NCBI GenBank assembly: GCA_944338265.1
Contig: CALVLO010000004.1
Span: 1 to 21,385, forward strand
DNA from: an uncultured Clostridia bacterium
GTDB taxonomy: Bacteria; Bacillota; Clostridia; Christensenellales; Borkfalkiaceae
DNA length: 21,385 nt
Reading direction: 5' to 3'
The position numbers and the translations under genes are program-made. This document shows, in pieces, positions 15,212 through 21,385 of the stretch. The notes beneath the pieces are model-generated. The model was given only the letters and a program-made list of their open reading frames with translations, was not told the origin of the DNA and searched no databases. Position 1 is the stretch's first letter. Every line of letters starts with the position of its first letter.

Positions 15212-16780
15212 ATGCGCCTTTTCAAACGTATTTTCAGCCGCTTTTTTATTGTGGCGCTCACCATCATTCTCTTTTTCCTCGTCGACGTCGTGTTGGTCGT
15301 CGGCACGATCTGGCTGATCGCCGATTGGCTCGCGCTGCGCTATCCTGCTGCCGAGCCCCTCATCACCTTTCTGATCACCCTGCTCTCGTGGGCGGCGGTG
15401 CTCTTTACCGTGCTGCACGCCGCCAACCGCGACATGGTCCCCGAGACGAAGATCCCGTGGATCTTGTGCATCGTCCTTCTGAACGTGTTCGGCGTTGCCA
15501 TTTACGCCGTGTTCTCCTCGCACCGCCCTTCGCGCAGGATGCAGCGGCGGTATCGCATGCTGTATACGCATGCCAAGCAGTATGAGCAAGCCAAGCCTCT
15601 GCCCGAGGGGGAGATGCACCGCTGGACGGATGTGAGCGAGGCGCTCTCCGCCGCCGAGCCTGCCGCCTGCGTATACGGGGGGACGGAGACGCAGTATTTT
15701 GCGACGGGCAGGCAGTTTTGGGCGAGCCTGCTCCATGATTTGGAGCGCGCCGAAAAGTACATCTTTATGGAGTACTTTATCTTGCAGCGCGGTGAATTTT
15801 GGGAGAGCATCCTCGAGATCCTCGCCCGCAAGGTGCGCGAGGGGGTGGAGGTGCGCTTCATGTACGATGACATCGGCTGCATGGGCAAGGTGCACCTCGT
15901 CTACCACAAGCGGCTGGAAAAGCTCGGCATCCGCTGCGTCAAGTTCAATCCCTTTGTGCCCGTCGTCACCAACGTGCACAACAACCGCGATCACCGCAAG
16001 ATCACCGTCATCGACGGGCGCATCGGGTACACGGGCGGCATCAATATCGCTGATGAGTACGTCAACGTCACCCATCCCTTCGGGGAGTGGAAGGATACGG
16101 CGGTGCGGCTCGAAGGCGAGGGCGTAAAGGGGCTGCTCTTTATGTTTTTGAAGCTGTATAACCTCTCGCTCAAGACGTGCGAGGACTTTGCGCCCTACCT
16201 CCCCGCGGCGCGTGCGGCGTGCGGGGACGGGGGCTTTGTACAGCCCTTCGGCAGCGGGCCGCGCCCCGTGTATCAGCGCAGCGTGGGGGAGGATGCCTAT
16301 ATCAACATCCTCAACACCGCCAAGGACTATGTGTGGATCATGACGCCCTATCTCATCATCGATTTCCGCCTGCGCGAGGCGCTCGTGATGGCGGCGGCGC
16401 GCGGGGTGGACGTGCGCATCCTCACGCCCCGCATCCCCGATAAGCGCGTCGCGTTTGCGCTTACCCGCTCCAACTATGCGGCGCTCATCCGCGGCGGGGT
16501 GAAGATCTACGAGTATACGCCCGGCTTTGTGCATGCCAAGCAATTTTTGGCGGACGATAAGCTCGGCGTGGTGGGGACGATCAACTGCGATTACCGCTCT
16601 TTTCTCTTTCACTTTGAGGATGCGGTGCTCATGTACAAGACGCGCGCCGTCTTGCAGATGAAAGAGGATTTTGAGGAGACGTTTGCCATCTCCAAGATGC
16701 AGACGGAGGAGGACGCCAAGCGCAACGTCGTTTGGCGGGGCGTGTGCGAGCTTGCAAAGATCTTTGCGCCGCTGTTTTAG
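15212..16780 (+). CDS. cls: Cardiolipin synthase (phospholipase D family)
   Basis: A membrane enzyme that condenses phosphatidylglycerol to cardiolipin. The 522-residue protein has hydrophobic N-terminal helices at about 10-37, 48-70 and 81-101. Two HxKx4D catalytic motifs follow: HRKITVID (H261, K263, D268), which continues into YTGGIN, and HAKQFLAD (H441, K443, D448), which continues into GTINCDYRS. This two-motif layout with N-terminal membrane segments is typical of ClsA-type enzymes of Firmicutes. The start at 15212 has GAGGAGAGG at 15198-15206. It stands alone between repeat regions. No clear promoter or terminator is seen. Confidence 0.93.
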   Translation: MRLFKRIFSRFFIVALTIILFFLVDVVLVVGTIWLIADWLALRYPAAEPLITFLITLLSWAAVLFTVLHAANRDMVPETKIPWILCIVLLNVFGVAIYAVFSSHRPSRRMQRRYRMLYTHAKQYEQAKPLPEGEMHRWTDVSEALSAAEPAACVYGGTETQYFATGRQFWASLLHDLERAEKYIFMEYFILQRGEFWESILEILARKVREGVEVRFMYDDIGCMGKVHLVYHKRLEKLGIRCVKFNPFVPVVTNVHNNRDHRKITVIDGRIGYTGGINIADEYVNVTHPFGEWKDTAVRLEGEGVKGLLFMFLKLYNLSLKTCEDFAPYLPAARAACGDGGFVQPFGSGPRPVYQRSVGEDAYINILNTAKDYVWIMTPYLIIDFRLREALVMAAARGVDVRILTPRIPDKRVAFALTRSNYAALIRGGVKIYEYTPGFVHAKQFLADDKLGVVGTINCDYRSFLFHFEDAVLMYKTRAVLQMKEDFEETFAISKMQTEEDAKRNVVWRGVCELAKIFAPLF

Positions 16781-17363
16781 GTTGAACTTTGGCGCGGGGT
16801 GTTAAATTGCTGCGAGGGGAGGCGGGATTGCGGGGCGACCTCTTGGTCGTTTTTCGGCCCCTTCCTCAGGGAGGGAGGCAAGGGGGAGCCCCTCATCCAC
16901 CGCAAGCGGTCCCCCTTCCCCCTCGGGGGAAGGCAAGAGGAGATCCCCCCTGCCGCCGCGGATGCGGCAGGCGTTGCCGCGTTAAGGGGGGCGGGGAGAG
17001 GATAACTCCCACTGCCATTGCCGCGTTGCGGCAACGGCCCCTTCCTCAGGGAGGGAGGCAAGGGTAAGCCCCTCATCCACCGCAAGCGGTTCCCCTTCCC
17101 CCGAGGGGGAAGGCAAGAGGGGGCATCCCCCCTGCCGCCGCGGATGCGGCGGCTTCCCCCCTTAAAACAAGTGTTAAGGGGGGCGGGTTGTGGTGCCCGT
17201 GCGGCGCAGGGGGTCACTCCCTCAGTCACCTGCGGTGACAGCTCCCTCAAAGAGGGAGCCAAGGGGATGAGAACTTGCCGCCTGCGCCGAATTATCCGCA
17301 GCGTGCGCTCCGTCGCGTCGACGTCAGTTCGGGAAAAATCTGTGAGTTGTAGAGGAGGTTTTT
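16781..17363. repeat. Intergenic repeat block with a 180-bp period
   Basis: No gene is seen in about 580 bp. A segment starting CGGCCCCTTCCTCAGGGAGG at 16855 recurs at 17035, exactly 180 bp later, and continues similarly for about 115 bp through CTCATCCACCGCAAGCGG, a CTTCCCCC/GGGGGAAG hairpin and a GCCGCCGCGGATGCGGC hairpin. A CCCCCCTTAA/TTAAGGGGGG module lies at 17156-17183, followed by a CTCCCTCAGTCACCTGCGG-type module ending in CTCCCTC-AAA-GAGGGAG near 17262. From about 17275 to 17350 the sequence is unique and leads into the ribosome binding site of the next gene. Confidence 0.82.
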
Positions 17364-17618
17364 ATGATCCATTCCATGGCGGGCGGGGTGCTCGGCGATC
17401 AGAGCGTGCATACCTTTGCAAAAGTCGAGGCGGAGGGGGTGCCGTGCTGGTATCTCGCGCCCATGCGCGTGGCGGCGGGGCAGAAGGTCGTTGTCCCCTT
17501 CGGAAGGGAGGGACGGCGGGTGACGGCGGTCGTCCTCCGCACAGAAGATCACACCGCGCAGACGGCGCCCGTGCCGCTTTCTCGCGCAAAGAGCATCATC
17601 CGCGTTCTCGCCGAATAA
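17364..17618 (+). CDS. Small protein resembling the PriA N-terminal (3' DNA-binding) domain
   Basis: An 84-residue protein. The segment VAAGQKVVVPFGREGRRVTAVV (residues 36-57), followed by PLSRAKSIIRVLAE at the end, resembles the N-terminal DNA-binding domain of primosomal protein PriA, where VGxxVxVPFGxRxxxGxV is typical and a K-I-x-VL segment follows. The helicase part is absent, and no remnant of it is seen downstream. Either this is a free-standing small protein or a residue of a broken priA. It has an excellent ribosome binding site (AGGAGG at 17353-17358), which favours expression. It lies between repeat blocks, immediately upstream of the riboswitch promoter. Function not known. Confidence 0.6.
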   Translation: MIHSMAGGVLGDQSVHTFAKVEAEGVPCWYLAPMRVAAGQKVVVPFGREGRRVTAVVLRTEDHTAQTAPVPLSRAKSIIRVLAE

Positions 17619-17621
17619 AAT

Positions 17622-17663
17622 ACCTTCGAAGGTGTTGACAAGGTGCGCGGGGTTTGATAAAAT
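17622..17663 (+). promoter_or_regulatory. Strong sigma-A promoter with adjacent palindrome, driving the Mn riboswitch
   Basis: A consensus TTGACA (17635-17640) and TAAAAT (17658-17663) have 17-bp spacing. The start would be near 17670, directly at the 5' edge of the riboswitch. A perfect 12-bp palindrome ACCTTCGAAGGT (17622-17633) abuts the -35 box and could be an operator or chance. Confidence 0.82.
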
Positions 17664-17670
17664 GAATAAG

Positions 17671-17770
17671 GTCATAGGGGAGTAGTCGGCGCGCACGGCA
17701 GGCGCGCGGTACCGTCCACACATTGCGGCAAGGCGCCGCGGGCGTTATCTGAAATGGCGAGACTTATGCG
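17671..17770 (+). ncRNA. yybP-ykoY manganese riboswitch aptamer
   Basis: The conserved parts of the yybP-ykoY family are present in order: GGGGAGTAG (17677-17685), ACCGTCCACA (17711-17720), GGCAAGGC (17727-17734) and GGCGAGACTT (17756-17765). Helix P1 forms between CATAGG (17673-17678) and CTTATG (17763-17768). A GCGCGC/GCGCGC stem (17689-17694 with 17702-17707) fits an internal helix. Members of this family bind Mn2+ and commonly precede Mn2+ exporters. The next plus-strand gene is mntP, but its start codon lies about 950 nt further on, past a repeat block. Confidence 0.88.
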
Positions 17771-17811
17771 CAGAGGGGCTTTTTTCCCTTGGCGCGTGGG
17801 TCTCTTTTTTT
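17759..17811 (+). terminator. Riboswitch-controlled intrinsic terminator
   Basis: GAGACTTATGCGC (17759-17771) pairs with GCGCGTGGGTCTC (17792-17804) using several G-T pairs. An inner GAGGG/CCCTT stem caps it, and a run of seven T residues follows (17805-17811). The left arm includes 17763-17768, which is also the 3' strand of aptamer helix P1, so the two folds exclude each other. The predicted logic is that Mn2+ binding stabilises P1, blocks the terminator and turns transcription on. Confidence 0.85.
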
Positions 17812-18707
17812 GTAGGGGACGGGCGGCAGGGCGGCTGAATGAGAGGCGATGCGTTGAAAATGGGGGGGGAGGATAACTCCCACCGCCGTTGCCGCGTTGC
17901 GGCAACGGCACCTCCCTCGCAGAGGGAGGCAAGGGGGTGGCGGCTCTCGCAACAAGAGAAGGGAGGGGGGATGGATTTCCCTTGGGGGTGTTGGTGGGGA
18001 TAATGGTGGAACATGAGAGTTATCGGTTGTGTGGGTGAAGGAGGATTTCCCCTCATCTGATTTGCTCCCGCCGCTGTGGCGGCGGGAGCAAATCACCTTC
18101 CCCCGAGGGGGGAAGGCAAAGGGAGATTCCCCTTGCCGCCGCAAATGCGGCGACGTCCCCTTCAAACAAGTGTTAAGAGGGCAGGGAACTCCCTCAGTCT
18201 CGCTAATGCTCGACAGCTCCCTCAAAGAGGGAGCCAAGGGATGGGGGCGGAAATTCCCCTGTCGCTGACGCGACATCCCCCCTTAAAGCAGCGGAGCCGC
18301 GTTAAGTGGGGCAGGGTAACTCCCACCGCCGTTACCGCACCGCGGCAACGGCACCTCCCTCTTAGAGGGAGGCAAGGGAATGGAGCGCGGCAACGGCACT
18401 TCTTGGCGGCACCAAGGTAGAGTGCCGCCTTCGGTACTTCGCGCGGGGCGCTCGTGCGCCACTTCGTCGAAAATCTATTGCAAGCAAGACTTTCTCCTCG
18501 TGTCGGCCACAAATTGCCGCGGAGAAAGTCAATTCTTTCGTTCGCGGCGCGCGCACAGCGCACTGCGCTGATGCGCATTACGCGCCGCTCACCCTCTCAG
18601 AGGGAGGCAAGGGGTGGGGCGGGAGAATAATCAACAATTGGTTCTTGGAGAAAGAAGGGAACGTGAAAGGCCGATGGTGTCGGTGGATGATAGTCAAAGG
18701 TTAATTT
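17812..18707. repeat. Repeat block between the Mn riboswitch and mntP
   Basis: About 900 bp without a credible gene. Modules include GCCGTTGCCGC/GCGGCAACGGC with CTCCCTC/GAGGGAG (about 17873-17937, and a mismatched copy at 18316-18377), a 36-bp hairpin with arms GATTTGCTCCCGCCGC and its complement (18059-18094), CTTCCCCC/GGGGGAAG, an ACTCCCTCAGTCTCGC-type module (about 18187-18240), and CCCCCCTTAA with an imperfect partner (18277-18311). A different hairpin, GACTTTCTCC/GGAGAAAGTC, lies at 18488-18530. Positions 18620-18707 are unique sequence leading to mntP, without a clear promoter. Confidence 0.82.
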
Positions 18708-18719
18708 TTGGAGGAAGAG

Positions 18720-19682
18720 ATGTCTGTTTGGGAGATTGTTCTCATTGGGGCGGCGTTGGCGATGGATGCCGTTGCCGTGAGCATGACGGACGGCATGACG
18801 GAGCCGCGCATGCGCCCGGCAAAGGCGCTTTTGATCGCGCTCACGTTTGCCGCATTTCAATTTGCGATGCCCGTACTCGGGTATTATGGCGGCTACGCGT
18901 TTGCGGCGCTGATCGGGCGCGTCGCGCCGTGGCTTTCCTTTGTGCTGCTCGCCTTCATCGGCGGAAAGATGATCGCGGACTGCGCGTTGGAGTTGCGTGA
19001 ACGAAAACGGGCGAGGCAGACGGGGCTTCCGCGCGAAGGGCAGGCGGGACTTCCGCACGACGGGCGGACGGGGCTTCCGCACGAGGGGCAGACGGGACTT
19101 CCGCGTGAGGGGCAGGCGAGACTTCCGCGCAAGGGGCAGGCGAGACTTCCGCGCAAGGGGCAGGCGAGACTTCCGCGCAAGGGGCAGGCTGGACTTCCGC
19201 GCAAGGGGCAGGCTGGACTTCCGCGTGAAGGGCAGGCGGGGCTTCCGCGCGAGGGGCAGACGGGACTTCCGCGCCAAGGGCAGGCGGGGCTTCCGCGTGA
19301 GGGGCAGACGGGACTTCCGCGCGAGGGGCAGACGGGGCTTCCGCGTGAGGGGCAGACGGGACTTCCGCGCGAGGGGCGGACGGGGCTTCCGCGTGAAGGG
19401 CGCTCGCTCGGGGTGGGGAAGCTGTTTGCGCAGGGGGTGGCGACGAGTTTAGATGCGCTCGCCGTGGGCGTGACGCTGCTCGCCGCCCAAACGCAGTCTG
19501 CCCTGCCCATGCACGCCGCGGCGTGCGCTGCCGTCATCGGGGCGGTCACCTTTGTTCTCTCGTATGCCGCCGTCTGCCTCGGAAAACGGGCGGGGGACAG
19601 GTTTTCTGGAGTGGCGGGGATCGCGGGCGGCGTCGTGCTCATCGCCGTGGGGCTGAAGATCTTGCTCGAAGGCGTTTTATAA
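18720..19682 (+). CDS. mntP: Mn2+ efflux pump MntP with octapeptide-repeat insertion
   Basis: MntP exports Mn2+ across the cytoplasmic membrane. The 320-residue protein has the two family half-motifs, AMDAVAVSMTDG (D16) and ATSLDALAVGV (D245), each in a membrane helix. Three predicted helices lie on each side (about 4-22, 35-62, 68-90 and 235-255, 264-286, 298-318). Residues 100-227 are sixteen tandem 8-residue units of the type QTGLPREG in the loop between helices 3 and 4, which should be cytoplasmic. Without them the protein would be 192 residues, close to the usual size. The ATG at 18720 has GGAGG at 18710-18714. A TTG four codons upstream is less likely. The Mn riboswitch upstream supports the function. 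Confidence 0.9.
   Translation: MSVWEIVLIGAALAMDAVAVSMTDGMTEPRMRPAKALLIALTFAAFQFAMPVLGYYGGYAFAALIGRVAPWLSFVLLAFIGGKMIADCALELRERKRARQTGLPREGQAGLPHDGRTGLPHEGQTGLPREGQARLPRKGQARLPRKGQARLPRKGQAGLPRKGQAGLPREGQAGLPREGQTGLPRQGQAGLPREGQTGLPREGQTGLPREGQTGLPREGRTGLPREGRSLGVGKLFAQGVATSLDALAVGVTLLAAQTQSALPMHAAACAAVIGAVTFVLSYAAVCLGKRAGDRFSGVAGIAGGVVLIAVGLKILLEGVL
19017..19400 (+). repeat. 24-bp coding minisatellite, 16 units, inside mntP
   Basis: Sixteen contiguous 24-bp units encode [QR][TA][GR]LP[RH][EKDQ]G. The typical unit is CAGACGGGACTTCCGCGCGA plus GGGG. No unit has gained or lost a base. Units 5-7 are identical or nearly so (QARLPRKG three times), which points to recent local duplication. Variation is mostly G/A and C/T changes (GGGCTTCCG or GGACTTCCG, CGCGAG or CGTGAG). 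All three plus-strand frames stay open across much of the array because the unit is a multiple of three. Confidence 0.96.
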
Positions 19683-19698
19683 AATTTTTCCGTGCCTA

Positions 19699-19727
19699 TT
19701 GACTTTCCCCGCCGCGGCTGATATAAT
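19699..19727 (+). promoter_or_regulatory. Sigma-A promoter of the acyltransferase gene
   Basis: TTGACT (19699-19704) and a perfect TATAAT (19722-19727) are separated by 17 bp. The start would be near 19734, with a leader of about 20 nt holding GGGAG (19741-19745). It begins 17 bp after the mntP stop codon with no terminator between. Confidence 0.82.
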
Positions 19728-19752
19728 AGAGGCATCATACGGGAGAAAAGAA

Positions 19753-21081
19753 ATGGCACGCACGGTCAAACATTATGATTTTACGCGCAAACCCTTAAAG
19801 CCGAGCGCTTTCTGGATGTGGATCGCGCGCAAATTTGCGATCAAACCCCGCCTGCGGGGGCGGAAGATCACGGTCAAAAAGCTGAAGATGGCGGGCATCG
19901 AGCCGCCCTATCTTCTCTTTGTGACGCATGCGAGCATGCTTGATTTTCCCGCCATGTATACGGCGGTTGCGCCGCATGACGCCAACAACGTCGTTGCCAT
20001 CGACGCCGTCCGCGACGTCGGCGACTGGCTCATGCGCAAGCTCGGCTGCATCTGCAAGCGCAAGTTCGTGAAAGACCTCAACCTCATCCGCAACATGCGC
20101 TACTGCGCGGAGAACTACAATTCCATCGTCTGCCTCTACCCCGAGGCGCGCTACTCGCTCGACGGCACAACGGGCTTTTTACCCGACTCCCTCGGCAAGA
20201 TGGGCAAGCTTTTGAAGGTGCCCGTCGTCGTGCTGCGCCTTTACGGGACGTTCATCTCCTCGCCGCAATGGAATAAGGAGGAGCAGCGCCTGCCCATTTT
20301 GTGCGAGCTCGAGTGCGTTGCCGACGGGGAGGAGATAAAGACCATCTCCGCGGAGGAGCTCAACGAGCGCGTCCACCGCGCGATGCAGCGCGACGACTAT
20401 GCCTATCAGCGGGAGAACGGCATCGAGCTTACATATCCCCGCCGCGCGAACGGGCTGCACAATATCCTCTACCAATGCCCGCACTGCGGGATGGAGTTTA
20501 AGATGGAGTCTTCGGGCACCCGTCTGTGGTGCACCTCCTGCGGCAAGGCGTGGCAGATGACCGAGCTCGGCACGCTCGCCGCCGAAGAGGGGGAGACGGA
20601 GTTTTCGCATATCCCCGATTGGACTGCCTGGGAGCGGCAGAACGTGCGCGCCGAGGTGCGCGCGGGGAGTTACCGCTTTGACGAGGCGGTCACCGTTCAT
20701 ACGCTGCCCAACGCCAAGCGATTTTACGATCAGGGCAAGGGGAGGCTCATCCAGACTTGCGAGGGCACCCGCCTCATTTGCACGGCTTACGGCGAGGCGC
20801 GCGATCTGTTTTGGGCGGGGACGGAGCTCGAGAGCGTGCACATCGAGTATGACTATCCCTATCGCAAAGATAAGTATAAGAAGAATATTTTCGGCGACTG
20901 CATTGATATCTCTACGCCCGACGAGAGCTATTGGCTGCATCCCATCGGTTGCCGCGACCGCCTGACGAAGATCTCGTTTGCCACGGAGGAGATCTATCTG
21001 CTTGCCAAGGAGCGCTTGAAGGAGCGCGGCAAGCCGGCGCCGCAGGGGGCGCAGACGCGCCGCGCCGAAGAGAATATTTGA
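19753..21081 (+). CDS. PlsC-like 1-acylglycerol-3-phosphate acyltransferase with zinc ribbon
   Basis: The N-terminal half (about 45-225) looks like a lysophosphatidic-acid acyltransferase. The catalytic Hx4D motif is THASMLD (H59, D64), and the substrate motif is YPEARYSLDGTTGFLP (129-144), followed by KVPVVVLRLYG. After it comes CPHCG ... CTSCG (C242, C245, C260, C263), a four-cysteine zinc ribbon, and then about 175 residues of unassigned sequence. At 442 residues it is much longer than ordinary PlsC (about 200-250). It may add acyl chains in phospholipid synthesis, but the substrate is inferred. The ATG at 19753 follows GGGAG. The frame upstream begins inside the promoter and is not used. 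Confidence 0.82.
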   Translation: MARTVKHYDFTRKPLKPSAFWMWIARKFAIKPRLRGRKITVKKLKMAGIEPPYLLFVTHASMLDFPAMYTAVAPHDANNVVAIDAVRDVGDWLMRKLGCICKRKFVKDLNLIRNMRYCAENYNSIVCLYPEARYSLDGTTGFLPDSLGKMGKLLKVPVVVLRLYGTFISSPQWNKEEQRLPILCELECVADGEEIKTISAEELNERVHRAMQRDDYAYQRENGIELTYPRRANGLHNILYQCPHCGMEFKMESSGTRLWCTSCGKAWQMTELGTLAAEEGETEFSHIPDWTAWERQNVRAEVRAGSYRFDEAVTVHTLPNAKRFYDQGKGRLIQTCEGTRLICTAYGEARDLFWAGTELESVHIEYDYPYRKDKYKKNIFGDCIDISTPDESYWLHPIGCRDRLTKISFATEEIYLLAKERLKERGKPAPQGAQTRRAEENI

Positions 21082-21093
21082 TTGAGCCATATG

Positions 21094-21118
21094 GCGCCCC
21101 GTAAGGGGCGCTTTTTTT
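21094..21118 (+). terminator. Intrinsic terminator after the acyltransferase gene
   Basis: The stem GCGCCCC/GGGGCGC (21094-21100 and 21105-21111) with loop GTAA is followed directly by seven T residues (21112-21118), 12 nt after the stop codon. Confidence 0.92.
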
Positions 21119-21385
21119 GTGGGGGGGGGAGGATTTTTTCTGCCGCCGAGCGCGTTGCGCTCGGCGGCAGGGGATTTTTTATTTATGCCCCGCCGCTATC
21201 GCGGCGGGGGCATAAACGATTTTGGATGTTGTTTGATGTGGCGCTGTTGGAGAATGGGGGCTGTGCCGCGCGGTGAGGAGATCCCCCCTGCCGCCGAGCG
21301 CGTTGCGCTCGGCGGCTTTCCCCCCTTAAAACAAGTGTTAAGGGGGGCGGCACTCCCACCGTCTGCGCGGCGGAGCCGCGCAGAC
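21119..21385. repeat. Repeat block at the right edge of the window
   Basis: It contains two GCCGCCGAGCGC/GCGCTCGGCGGC hairpins (about 21142-21169 and 21291-21317), a TATGCCCCGCCGC/GCGGCGGGG-type hairpin near 21183-21214 with the same GATGTTG spacer found in the 13-kb block, and a CCCCCCTTAA/TTAAGGGGGG module (21320-21347). The window ends in a perfect hairpin with 11-bp arms GTCTGCGCGGC/GCCGCGCAGAC (21361-21385). No gene is seen. Confidence 0.85.

Noticed and set aside
18222..18578. Minus-strand ORF of 118 residues between the riboswitch and mntP
   Set aside because: It spans several hairpin modules, is Arg/Cys/Pro-rich, and has no credible start signal. It is most likely a repeat translation.
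19017..19400. CRISPR array
   Set aside because: The 24-bp units are contiguous without spacers and lie in frame inside mntP. No cas genes are nearby.
18997..19452. Alternative-frame ORF of 151 residues (RRGFRAKG-like repeats) inside mntP
   Set aside because: The 24-bp unit keeps every frame open. Only the MntP frame joins membrane helices with family motifs on both sides.
1..21385. tRNA, rRNA or transposase genes hidden in the intergenic blocks
   Set aside because: I looked for GGTTCGAATCC-type T-arms, transposase motifs and target-site duplications and saw none. The blocks are made of short hairpin modules only.

Overview
The window looks like a chromosomal segment of a GC-rich, spore-forming Firmicute, probably an uncultured gut-type Clostridium relative. 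The evidence is a sleB-ypeB spore-germination pair, a clostridial type pyrF-pyrK-pyrD-pyrE operon, strong AGGAG ribosome binding sites, TTGACN-17-TATAAT promoters, a yybP-ykoY riboswitch, and dense families of intergenic palindromic repeats. The finer taxonomy is inference. No phage, transposase, CRISPR array, tRNA or rRNA is visible.

Layout. 1-422: repeat block with a 147-bp tandem duplication. 423-3685: pyrF-pyrK-pyrD-pyrE, the last steps of UMP synthesis. 3686-3895: convergent intergenic region with a helically phased A-tract array and a long palindrome. 3896-6478 (minus): P-type cation ATPase, divergent from 6709-10228, which holds serS, a DEDDh exonuclease with a BRCT-like tail, and an RsmF-type rRNA methyltransferase, joined by 4-bp ATGA overlaps. 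10314-12879: sleB-ypeB. 12880-14024: large repeat block. 14025-14522: trmL-type tRNA methyltransferase. 14523-15211: decayed tandem repeats. 15212-16780: cardiolipin synthase. 16781-17363: repeat block. 17364-17618: small PriA-N-like protein. 17635-17811: promoter, Mn2+ riboswitch and terminator. 17812-18719: repeat block. 18720-19682: mntP with an octapeptide-repeat insert. 19753-21081: PlsC-like acyltransferase with a zinc ribbon. 21082-21385: terminator and more repeats.

How it fits together. Most genes are housekeeping (pyrimidines, translation, rRNA/tRNA modification, phospholipid synthesis) or sporulation genes. The most interesting part is the manganese module. A textbook riboswitch/terminator sits about 0.9 kb upstream of the Mn2+ exporter gene it most plausibly controls, separated by repeat elements, and the exporter's cytoplasmic loop carries sixteen perfect-length 8-residue repeats. 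The repeat blocks lie only between transcription units. They contain hairpins whose arms co-vary between copies, so structure rather than sequence appears to be preserved.
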